Below, piece after piece: positions 53,951-62,396 of a DNA stretch of 64,000 nucleotides (positions are counted from its first letter, which is position 1; every line of letters starts with the position of its first letter). Both the position numbers and the translations under genes were made by a program. Where the stretch lies: positions 51,099 through 115,098 of the forward strand of contig CANPZW010000005.1 of the NCBI GenBank assembly GCA_947589385.1, in the 5' to 3' direction. The notes beneath the pieces are model-generated. The model did not search any database and was not told where the DNA came from. It saw only the letters and a list, made by a program, of their open reading frames with translations. Origin of the DNA: an uncultured Clostridia bacterium. Its GTDB lineage: Bacteria; Bacillota; Clostridia; Christensenellales; Borkfalkiaceae.

Positions 53951-55249
53951 ATAAACAATCAACCGGTTGTTTTCAATATTCAATATACGCCTTACAAATT
54001 GCCGAAAGGCGCAAGCGCAGAGGAAATAGCAAAACACGCGGACGAAAGGGCGTTTTTCGATATGACCGGTTCAAAAAATATTTTCGATTATATTACGACG
54101 GAGGGCAAGCGTACGGGCAAGCGCACCGCGCTCGAATACTTGCAGAAAAATACAGGGTTGTTTAATGACAAGGGAATCATCTCCAAACAGCAAGTAAAAG
54201 AAATGCAAGCGCGGGCAAAGGCGAATAAAGGTCATATTTTTCACGGCTTTATATCAATTAACGAGGAACAATCATACAAGATTGATACGCCCGAAAAATG
54301 TATCGAATTATTAAAGCGCACTTTCCCGCAATTTCTCGCGGATGCCAAATTTCATAAGAACAATGTTGATTTAATGTGCGCATTGCATAAGGACAGACCG
54401 CACCATTTACATATTCACTTCGTGTTTTGGGAAAAAGAGCCGAAGTATAAAGGCAAGGATAAAAAACCGCATTACCGTCGTTACGGCAAGATAGACAAAA
54501 AAAGCATAGATAATATGTTTGTACGGCTCGGCTTGTATTTAAGCGAAAAAAAAGACAGAGTATATAAAAGCCGCGATAAAGCGATTTTGGAGTTGCGAGG
54601 GCTGTTGGGCGCGCGCGCAGTAATGTACGGCGACAAACAAATCAAGAAAGAAATTTTATCGCTGACGAAAGATTTGCCGAAAACAGGACGTATTACTTAC
54701 GGCAGCAAAGATATGGAAAGTTTCAGACCTCGGATAGACCGTATTGTACAGTTGTTGCTCGGCTCGGATTCAAAAGCAATGAAAGCAAACAGACGGTTTT
54801 ACGAAGCGGTGGCAGAGCGGGAACGCGATATAAAAAATATTTGCGGTGCGCCGACTGCTTTCTCAAATAAAAATGTTAAACCACAAAAAATGGAAAGCGA
54901 TTTGCCGAAATACCATAACGAAATAGACGAGAACAATATTCACGTTATCGAGGATTTAAAAGCAGACTACCAACGCCGGCAGGGGAATCTTGTATTAAAT
55001 TTATGCAAGTTCATAAAACCCGAATATTTTGAAAGGGAAAGGAAATACAACGCCAACGATATAAGACTGAAACGCTTGCTCGGAATTACCCGCAGGAAAA
55101 TAGACGTCGCGTTTAAAAAGTTTATAAAAACGTTCGGTTCGGATAGCGAATTATTGGAGCGCGACTTTACGCGCCGTTTACAGGAAATCGAAGAAGAAAT
55201 GGCGCAAGAAAATGAGAAAAACAATAAAGGAGGAGACTACAAAAATTGA
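53951..55249 (+). CDS. MobL/MobP-like relaxase
   Basis: DRPHHLHIHFVFW histidine motif, LFNDKGIISKQQVKEMQARAKANKGHIFHGFIS; frame opens before the annotated TTG 53999. Confidence 0.75.
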   Translation: MNNQPVVFNIQYTPYKLPKGASAEEIAKHADERAFFDMTGSKNIFDYITTEGKRTGKRTALEYLQKNTGLFNDKGIISKQQVKEMQARAKANKGHIFHGFISINEEQSYKIDTPEKCIELLKRTFPQFLADAKFHKNNVDLMCALHKDRPHHLHIHFVFWEKEPKYKGKDKKPHYRRYGKIDKKSIDNMFVRLGLYLSEKKDRVYKSRDKAILELRGLLGARAVMYGDKQIKKEILSLTKDLPKTGRITYGSKDMESFRPRIDRIVQLLLGSDSKAMKANRRFYEAVAERERDIKNICGAPTAFSNKNVKPQKMESDLPKYHNEIDENNIHVIEDLKADYQRRQGNLVLNLCKFIKPEYFERERKYNANDIRLKRLLGITRRKIDVAFKKFIKTFGSDSELLERDFTRRLQEIEEEMAQENEKNNKGGDYKN

Positions 55250-57478
55250 ATGGACAGAAAAGAAGCATTCAAACATAAAAAAACCAAAGTCCATAGGGCA
55301 GGAATATATATCGGGCTGTTTGTGTTTGTAACGGTAAGCGTATTGATAGCATTTATTTTCTCGCTGTTCGGCGCGGACTTCGGCGGCATATTCGGCAACA
55401 AGAATTATTGGTTGACGGTAGGCGTAGTAAACGGGCTTATGCTTATAGGCTATCTGCTTATGTATCGCATAGATGCGCAGAACATTGCAATGAAAGAAAA
55501 CGATTTAGAGGACACCGAGTGGATGACTACCAAAAAGCTCAAAAAAATGAAAGAGTTTACGGTAACGACATGGGACAATATGCCAAACCGCGACGACGAA
55601 ATAGTAATCGGCGCGGAAGAAAAGAAGAAAGGCGTGGAAATCATATCCACGAGCCAACTTCACGCGCTTATAGTTGGCACGACGGGCAGCGGCAAGACGA
55701 CGGGATTCGTTGACCAAAATATAGCTATTCTCGGCAGGAGCAAGGGCAAGCCCGCGATAATCGTAGCAGACCCGAAAAAAGAGCTTTACGAAAAACACTC
55801 AAAACAGCTTGAAAACGAGGGCTATAAAATTTCCGTGCTTGATTTGCGTGAGCCGTATTCTTCGGCGCGTTGGAATCCTATGCAAACACTTATACGCAGG
55901 ATACGGCAAGTAAAGGAATTACAGACGAATTTAAAATGTCAAGACGGAAAATATTATGCTTGCGGCGAAACATTTTTATCTTACGACGAAGCGCGGTTGC
56001 GGGTGCAGGAACTGAAAGACGAGATTTTCGAGAACGCAATGGATTTGGTTTATACGCTGTGTCCTATACAGAACAAAGACCAGCCCACATGGGAGGAGGG
56101 CGCAAGGAATCTTATATTCGGGCTTGTGCTTGCATTTTGCGAGGACGTAATAAAAGGGAAAATGGACGAAAAGCAATTACAGCTTTTCAACGTTTACCAC
56201 AATATCACGAAGTACTGTTCCGAGGATACGACGGCACTAAAAAATTATCTTATGGATGGGCGGGACGAGTTTTCCAAAGTGCGCGGGCTTGTAAATACCG
56301 TGCTAATAACTTCGGACAAGACCTTAACGAGCTATCTTTCGGAAGTAAATGCGTATATACAACAGTTGTCGGACGACGGGATATTGTCTATGACGAGCGA
56401 GAACGATATAGATATAGTCAACCTCGACGAACAGCCGAGCGCAATATTTATAATTGTGCCAGACGAACGTGTAACGCGGCATAGGTTTGTGACACTGTTT
56501 ATAACACAGCTTTATAAAGAGCTTGTAGAAAAGGCTAATATCAATCTGCGGCGGAAAGAAACCGAAACCGCGATTCTCAAACGTAGAGCATATTTCGTTC
56601 TCGATGAGTTCGGTAATTTGCCGAAGTTTGAAAATATCGAAGGTATGGTAACGGTAGGGCGTTCAAGAGGAATAAGATACCTATTCGTATTGCAGAGCTT
56701 TTCACAGCTTACGGCAAAGTACGGCAGGGACATAGGCGATATTATCAAGACAAACTGCAATGTCAAGATATTCATAGGCTCGGACGACCCCGAAACGCGC
56801 AAAGAGTTTTCGGAGCTTTGCGGACAGAAAAAAGTAAAAAACTTTTCGGTGAATACCAATGCGGAAAACCCCGCTTCGAGCAATACGGGCGCAAGCAATC
56901 AGCCGCTCATCACGGTGGGAATGCTCGAACGCTTGAACGGCGACGAAAAGGGCGACGCTATTGTTTCGGTGAGAGGATACGAGCCTATTTGGACGAAATT
57001 CACGCCGTCATACGAACTGAAAGACGTGTATTTCGCGGCGGGCAAAGCCGATACAGAAAAGCACAAAGCAAGGCTGTTTGAGAAACGCAATTATGTCTTT
57101 GATATTCTCGGCGGCAGTCAGACCCGTGAAGAAGATAGAAAACTTGACGGGATAGAAAAGCGTGAACAGGAACAAGCCGAAGCCGAAAAGCGGCAAGCTG
57201 TTAATATTGCCGATTTGGATAAGCAATGGAACGCCAAAGTCAAGGAAATCCACGACAAGATATTCCGGGTTGCCGAAACGCTTTCGGAAGAAGACGCGGC
57301 GGCGTTGATTCATGCGAAGCTCGAAGATAAAATCTTGCTTATCAGGTTTTTTATAGACGGCTACGATATTACAATACAACAAAAATTAAGGGCTTTGGTG
57401 AAGTACTTGGAAGAAGAATTGTTAAAGCTCTTGAAATTACAGGAACAAGTAAAAAATAAACAAAAGGAGATAGAATGA
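55250..57478 (+). CDS. VirD4/TraG-type coupling ATPase (T4CP)
   Basis: LIVGTTGSGKTTGFVDQN, AYFVLDEFGNLPKFENIEGMVTVGRSRGIRYLFVLQS. Confidence 0.92.
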   Translation: MDRKEAFKHKKTKVHRAGIYIGLFVFVTVSVLIAFIFSLFGADFGGIFGNKNYWLTVGVVNGLMLIGYLLMYRIDAQNIAMKENDLEDTEWMTTKKLKKMKEFTVTTWDNMPNRDDEIVIGAEEKKKGVEIISTSQLHALIVGTTGSGKTTGFVDQNIAILGRSKGKPAIIVADPKKELYEKHSKQLENEGYKISVLDLREPYSSARWNPMQTLIRRIRQVKELQTNLKCQDGKYYACGETFLSYDEARLRVQELKDEIFENAMDLVYTLCPIQNKDQPTWEEGARNLIFGLVLAFCEDVIKGKMDEKQLQLFNVYHNITKYCSEDTTALKNYLMDGRDEFSKVRGLVNTVLITSDKTLTSYLSEVNAYIQQLSDDGILSMTSENDIDIVNLDEQPSAIFIIVPDERVTRHRFVTLFITQLYKELVEKANINLRRKETETAILKRRAYFVLDEFGNLPKFENIEGMVTVGRSRGIRYLFVLQSFSQLTAKYGRDIGDIIKTNCNVKIFIGSDDPETRKEFSELCGQKKVKNFSVNTNAENPASSNTGASNQPLITVGMLERLNGDEKGDAIVSVRGYEPIWTKFTPSYELKDVYFAAGKADTEKHKARLFEKRNYVFDILGGSQTREEDRKLDGIEKREQEQAEAEKRQAVNIADLDKQWNAKVKEIHDKIFRVAETLSEEDAAALIHAKLEDKILLIRFFIDGYDITIQQKLRALVKYLEEELLKLLKLQEQVKNKQKEIE

Positions 57479-58974
57479 CAAAGCCAATAAAATTAACGGT
57501 TATAACGCTAGCGGCAAGCGTGGCGTTATTTTTAACAATTTTTTTGTGCGCGGGATTTACGACCGCAAGTGCGGAAGCTGTGTGCAATCACGCATACGAA
57601 ATGACAAAAGAAGTAGCCGCAACTTGCACCGAACAGGGCTATACGCTTTATACATGTTCGATATGCGGCGAAACCAAAAAGGATAATTACACAAAAGAAT
57701 CGGGACACGAATATACCGAAACGCAGATAGCGGCTACTTGTACCGCCAAAGGCTATACTATATATACATGTTCGAAGTGCGGCGACAGACGGGAAATTAT
57801 GACTTCGCCGGAACTTGGACACCGTTTCGTTGAAATCGTCGTGCCCGAAAACTGTACGCATAAAGGCTATACAACACATTTCTGCACTACCTGCGGCTAT
57901 GAGTATTCGGATACTTATGTGCCCGAAACGGGGCATAGCTATGAGGATGAAACAATCCCCGCAACCTGTACGGCGCAGGGCTATACGAAGCATACTTGCG
58001 CAAAGTGCGGCTATCACTACAACGACAGCTTTGAGGACGCGCTCGGACACGAGTATGAAAAGGAAGTAACCGAACCTACCTGTACGGAAGGCGGATATAC
58101 TACATATTCTTGCGTGAACTGCGAGCATAGCTATATTGCCGATTATACCGAAAAGAACGGTCATAATTATACCCAAACGATAACTTTGCCTACTTGCGTA
58201 AGTTATGGCTTTACGGAGCATATCTGCACGGAATGTAAGGACAGATTTATAACTGACTACAAGAGCGCGACGGGACATGATTATATGGATATAGTCATAG
58301 AAGCCGCGCCCGGCAAGCTCGGCTATACCCGGCACATCTGTATCAAGTGCAATTACAGCTATCTTTCGGACTTTGTTACAAGCGGCGATAACGGATATAT
58401 TCCCGAACCCGAACCGCCCAAACCCGAACACAAGCACGAGTTTCAGTTATACGTCCAAAACAACGCCGAAGATAAATATTTTATCGTTATGCGCGTATGC
58501 GAGTGCGGCGAAATAGAAGCGGGGAAAATGACCGTGCTTGCAAGGGATAAGGACGGAGTGATAAGCGAACTTCAAATAAACGCATACGGTCAGGTGGATT
58601 ATTCCGCGCTCAACGGCGAATTTACCATAACCGTGCTTGACGGAAACAGCGTTGAATTAAAATCTTTCGGCTTAACCGTGGGCGAACTGCCAAAAGAAGA
58701 CGAGCCGACTGAACCGGACATGCCCGACACGCCCGACGAGCCGCAGGAGCCGGACAACCCCAAAGAGGACGAGCCGACTGAACCGGACACGCCCGACGTT
58801 CCCGACGAACCTGATGTACCCGACGAACCCGTACAGCAAGAGCAGGAAACCGCGCCGAAAAAGAGCAACGGCGGAACAACGATTTTCTTGCTTATATTGC
58901 TGTTGATTCTGATAGGCTGTGTTACGGCAATCGTCATTTTAAAGAAGAAAAACAAAAACAAAAAATCAAATTAA
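57475..58974 (+). CDS. Surface protein with 7 tandem Cys/His repeats, Pro/Glu-rich stalk and C-terminal TM
   Basis: Repeats ATCT.QGYT.YTC..CG......GH.Y; EPTEPDTPDVPDEPD; FLLILLLILIGCVTAIVILKKKNK. Confidence 0.75.
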   Translation: MTKPIKLTVITLAASVALFLTIFLCAGFTTASAEAVCNHAYEMTKEVAATCTEQGYTLYTCSICGETKKDNYTKESGHEYTETQIAATCTAKGYTIYTCSKCGDRREIMTSPELGHRFVEIVVPENCTHKGYTTHFCTTCGYEYSDTYVPETGHSYEDETIPATCTAQGYTKHTCAKCGYHYNDSFEDALGHEYEKEVTEPTCTEGGYTTYSCVNCEHSYIADYTEKNGHNYTQTITLPTCVSYGFTEHICTECKDRFITDYKSATGHDYMDIVIEAAPGKLGYTRHICIKCNYSYLSDFVTSGDNGYIPEPEPPKPEHKHEFQLYVQNNAEDKYFIVMRVCECGEIEAGKMTVLARDKDGVISELQINAYGQVDYSALNGEFTITVLDGNSVELKSFGLTVGELPKEDEPTEPDMPDTPDEPQEPDNPKEDEPTEPDTPDVPDEPDVPDEPVQQEQETAPKKSNGGTTIFLLILLLILIGCVTAIVILKKKNKNKKSN

Positions 58975-58995
58975 AACCTTAAAGGAGGATATTAG

Positions 58996-60054
58996 TTGAA
59001 TAAAGACAAAACGAAACTGATAAAGAAACTTGAATTAGCGGCCATTATAATCGCGGCGATAATAGCGATAACGTGCATATTCGAATTTGCGTTTGCGGGG
59101 AATAAGAACAATAAATCCATCGTGAACCAAAGTGGCGGCGCAATGCTTTCGCTCGATTGTAAAGGCGTAGAACTTATAGCTTCACCCATAGCACTTGCGG
59201 ATTATGAAGCATACGGAATTAGCCCCGCCGCCGAAACCGCTTATACGCTTACGGCAACGGTCAAGCCCGACAGCCTTCGCAATAAGGAGCTTGATTGGGA
59301 AATGAAATTCCAGAACGGCGGAAGCGAATGGGCGCAGGGTAAAACCGAGAGAGAATTTGTAACGCTCAACGTAGAAGAAGATACGCACAGCGCAAAATTG
59401 CAGTGCTTAAAACCTTTCGGGGAAAGGATAGTCGTGACAGTTACTTCGCGGCAGGACAACAGCAAAAAGGCAACTTGCATATTGGACTATAAGCAAAAAA
59501 TAAGTAGCTTTGACGTAAAACTGGACAGAGTTACTTATATACCGCACGAGGGGAGATTTGAGTATTTCAAAGGTCAGAAACTGCGTGAGTGCAGGGTATT
59601 CCCGGATTATGAGCAGGAATATTCGGCAGAGTTTAAAATAATTCTTAACGCTTCGGAAGCCTATACGATTGCGGCAGAGCCTATAAAATACTATTGCGAG
59701 ATGTCCCCGACAGAGGAGTTTATAAACGCGCTGAACGACGCGGGGTTGGACGGCGCGGCGGCTAAAACCTATACGTTTAGCGATTCGGACGGTTATAGCG
59801 GCACAATAAATGATTTCTTTGACAAGGCTTGGTGCGCGGCGATTTGCGACGGCAACGAAAGTGCCGAAACGCGCGATAAATTACTTTACACGATAATCGA
59901 TAACGAATCGATAGAAGCATATACGTTTAAGATTTACGACCGCGCGGGCGGCGAGTTAAAGCACTCCTATGATATTCGGTTCGATACAATGACAGTCATC
60001 GAGCAGATAGTCGTGGAAAGCGTGGAAATGGATAATAACAATTTAATTTTTTAA
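58996..60054 (+). CDS. Membrane-anchored Ig-like protein of the transfer operon
   Basis: TTG start after AAAGGAGG; N-terminal TM; long beta-rich extracytoplasmic region. Confidence 0.5.
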   Translation: MNKDKTKLIKKLELAAIIIAAIIAITCIFEFAFAGNKNNKSIVNQSGGAMLSLDCKGVELIASPIALADYEAYGISPAAETAYTLTATVKPDSLRNKELDWEMKFQNGGSEWAQGKTEREFVTLNVEEDTHSAKLQCLKPFGERIVVTVTSRQDNSKKATCILDYKQKISSFDVKLDRVTYIPHEGRFEYFKGQKLRECRVFPDYEQEYSAEFKIILNASEAYTIAAEPIKYYCEMSPTEEFINALNDAGLDGAAAKTYTFSDSDGYSGTINDFFDKAWCAAICDGNESAETRDKLLYTIIDNESIEAYTFKIYDRAGGELKHSYDIRFDTMTVIEQIVVESVEMDNNNLIF

Positions 60055-60077
60055 CAAAAGGAGATTTAAAAGATAAT

Positions 60078-60371
60078 ATGAGAAATTTATTGGCAGCAGA
60101 GGGCTTGGACGGAAGTTTGGCGCAGATAGTCGAAAAACTTAAAAGCCTTATGGACAGTTTTTGGATATACATAGTACTTGCGCTTGCGGCGGTAGTGGTG
60201 ATTTGGGGCGCGTACATAGGCATAAAAATAGCCATAGCGCACCGCAATGAAGAAAAAATCAATGCGCGCGATATGGTCAAGAATCTGATAATCGGCATAG
60301 TAATAATTTTCGTCGTCGCAATGGGCGCGCCGCTTCTTATAAACGGCTTGTCCGCCTGGGTGGGCGCGTAA
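60078..60371 (+). CDS. Small 2-TM pilin-like T4SS protein (VirB2/TrbC-like)
   Basis: 97 aa, two TM helices FWIYIVLALAAVVVIWGAYIGIK and LIIGIVIIFVVAMGAPLLI; upstream of VirB6-like gene. Confidence 0.6.
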   Translation: MRNLLAAEGLDGSLAQIVEKLKSLMDSFWIYIVLALAAVVVIWGAYIGIKIAIAHRNEEKINARDMVKNLIIGIVIIFVVAMGAPLLINGLSAWVGA

Positions 60372-60384
60372 ATTAAAATGACAG

Positions 60385-60409
60385 CGGCGGCGGCAAATTG
60401 CCGCCGCCG
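60385..60409 (+). terminator. Strong hairpin between pilin-like and VirB6-like genes
   Basis: CGGCGGCGGCAA-A-TTGCCGCCGCCG then TAATTTT. Confidence 0.55.
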
Positions 60410-60430
60410 TAATTTTAAAAGGAGATAGCT

Positions 60431-61633
60431 ATGCTGATATTTTTACAAGAGATTTGCCTGCAATTAGTATTGTGGCTGTTACAAATGATAGACGGGCTAA
60501 TGGAAATATTCTCTGCAATATCGGGCGTGACGAACGTGAATTATTACGGACGGCAAGTGAATATGCTTGAATTTTTGGCGGGCGATTCCACGGTCGGCGC
60601 GGTATTTTGGTGCATATTCATACTTGCGGTTGGCTTGACTTGTATTTTTACGATAGTAGGGCTTGTTAAAAATATGATAGCAAATAACCGCAACGTGTCA
60701 ACGATAGTGGGCAAGTTTTTCCTTGCACTTCTCGGAACGCTTGCTATGCTTGCGGTAGTGTTCCTCGGAATACTAATAGCAAATTCGCTTTTACAGCTTC
60801 TCGCAAAGATATTTCAAGTGCAGAACACAACAAAACTTTCAAACGCCATATTCAACGCTTGCGTTGGGGAATGGATAAACGGATATTCCGCTTCGGGCGT
60901 AAATATAACTTCATATTCGGTAAGAGATATTTTCGGCACATATAAATCTGCGCTGTTCGGAGTGTGGCCCAAAGAGTGGAAGTGCAACGGTATGGTAAAT
61001 CCGAATAGCTTTATGTATTTGCCGTCGTTGATTTCGGGAATAGCCATATTGGTGTCGCTGATTATCGCAACGCTTAATCTTGCAAAGCGGATATACGAAA
61101 TAATATATTTGTATTTCTGTATGCCTGTGTCGATGTCAACAATGCCCATGGACGACGGCGCACGTTTCAAGAATTGGCGTGAGCAGTTTGTAACGAAAAT
61201 CATACTTGCTTACGGTGCGGTATTGTCTGTGAACGTGTTTGTGTTGCTTTTGCCGCTTATACAACATATGCGCATATGGGGCGCAGGCGGATTTGCAAAC
61301 ACCATATTCCTTATCTTTATGATAATCGGCGGAGCTATGGTAATTCCGGCAGGACAAACGCTGTTTGCGAGATTGTTCGGGCAGGCGGACGATATGCATG
61401 CGGGCGGCGGCTTTTTAAGAAGCGCGTTTTACGGCGGAAGAATAATCGGCGGTATGACGGTAGGTTTGGCGGCAAAAGGCATAAAGGGCGTGGCGCATGT
61501 AATTGCCGAAAGAAAAAAAGCCGGAGAAGAAGATAAAAAGAAAGATTCAAACGACGGCAAAACGGATAGCGGAGATAAATATACGGAAAGCGGAAGCACA
61601 AATACATTGACGGGCGTTAGCGGGGATTCATAA
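60431..61633 (+). CDS. VirB6/TrbL-like polytopic membrane protein
   Basis: Multiple TM segments, KRIYEIIYLYFCMPVSMSTMPMDDGARFKNWREQFVTKIILAYGAVLSVNVFVLLLP. Confidence 0.7.
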   Translation: MLIFLQEICLQLVLWLLQMIDGLMEIFSAISGVTNVNYYGRQVNMLEFLAGDSTVGAVFWCIFILAVGLTCIFTIVGLVKNMIANNRNVSTIVGKFFLALLGTLAMLAVVFLGILIANSLLQLLAKIFQVQNTTKLSNAIFNACVGEWINGYSASGVNITSYSVRDIFGTYKSALFGVWPKEWKCNGMVNPNSFMYLPSLISGIAILVSLIIATLNLAKRIYEIIYLYFCMPVSMSTMPMDDGARFKNWREQFVTKIILAYGAVLSVNVFVLLLPLIQHMRIWGAGGFANTIFLIFMIIGGAMVIPAGQTLFARLFGQADDMHAGGGFLRSAFYGGRIIGGMTVGLAAKGIKGVAHVIAERKKAGEEDKKKDSNDGKTDSGDKYTESGSTNTLTGVSGDS

Positions 61634-61647
61634 GAAAGTACATAAAA

Positions 61648-61671
61648 AAGCCTTCCATAGACAGGAAGGCA
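61648..61671 (-). terminator. Terminator
   Basis: AAAAAAGCCTTCC-ATAGACA-GGAAGGC; T6 on the minus strand. Confidence 0.6.
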
Positions 61672-61677
61672 AATGTT

Positions 61678-62097
61678 TTATTCATCAAGAAGTTTATTCA
61701 AGAATTCGTGTGGAGAAAAAACAGGAATGGGAGAGTTTACGAAATCCTTTGTGTTTCGGGTAACGATACAGTCCATTTCGGCTCTTATGGCGGTTTCGAC
61801 CATTACTGCATCCTCAAAATCGGATATTTGTGAGGGTACGGCTTTTCGGCAATCAATGCCCGCAGTATCTAAAACATCAAAGAGCGAAAACAGCTTATTC
61901 AGCGTGTCGCGTGAGTTTTTATCGCTGTGGGTGTAATGGTGCATAAGGTAATAAATATCCGTTGCGGATTTTGCGGAAATATAGCCGAGATATGAGTTGT
62001 TTGCGGCGGAAAGAAAGATTTTTTGGGCATCGTCGCTAAAATCTTTGCGGGATTGGAGAGCGTCGATGATAACGCAAGTGTCAATCAAAGCTCTCAT
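61678..62097 (-). CDS. PIN-domain toxin
   Basis: MRALIDTCVIIDALQSRKDF, FEDAVMVETAIRAEMDCIVTRNTKDF. Confidence 0.85.
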   Translation of the reverse strand: MRALIDTCVIIDALQSRKDFSDDAQKIFLSAANNSYLGYISAKSATDIYYLMHHYTHSDKNSRDTLNKLFSLFDVLDTAGIDCRKAVPSQISDFEDAVMVETAIRAEMDCIVTRNTKDFVNSPIPVFSPHEFLNKLLDE

Positions 62098-62309
62098 ATT
62101 TTATTTAACCTCGCTGCCTTTGCTTCTTCGATAGAAGCATTTTCCGGTAGAATACCGAATAGCGATTTTGCTACATCAACACGCTTTTGGAAAGGATTCG
62201 TGAGTTTGGAGATTACTTTGCCGTTGCGCGTAATGTAAATATCTTCTGTAATAGATAGGAGCAGATATTTGCTTAAATTTTCTTTTAATTCGGTAGCAGT
62301 AATGGACAT
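62094..62309 (-). CDS. Phd/YefM-type antitoxin
   Basis: MSITATELKENLSKYLLLSITEDIYITRNGKVISKLTNP; start at 62309 preferred over ORF-track start 62366. Confidence 0.8.
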   Translation of the reverse strand: MSITATELKENLSKYLLLSITEDIYITRNGKVISKLTNPFQKRVDVAKSLFGILPENASIEEAKAARLNKI

Positions 62310-62396
62310 AAAATCACCTCTCATATTCTGTACTATTATTATATTCAAATTGTACGATTTTGTCAAGTAAAACGTGCAAATTAAAGGAGTGAAATT

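Noticed and set aside
57590-58390. Regular repeats that could suggest a CRISPR array
   Set aside because: Repeats are degenerate, in-frame protein repeats of about 45 aa with no conserved DNA direct repeat; no cas genes in the window. No CRISPR array found.
57532-58437. 301-aa ORF antisense to the Cys/His repeat protein
   Set aside because: Its periodicity simply mirrors the tandem repeats on the coding strand.
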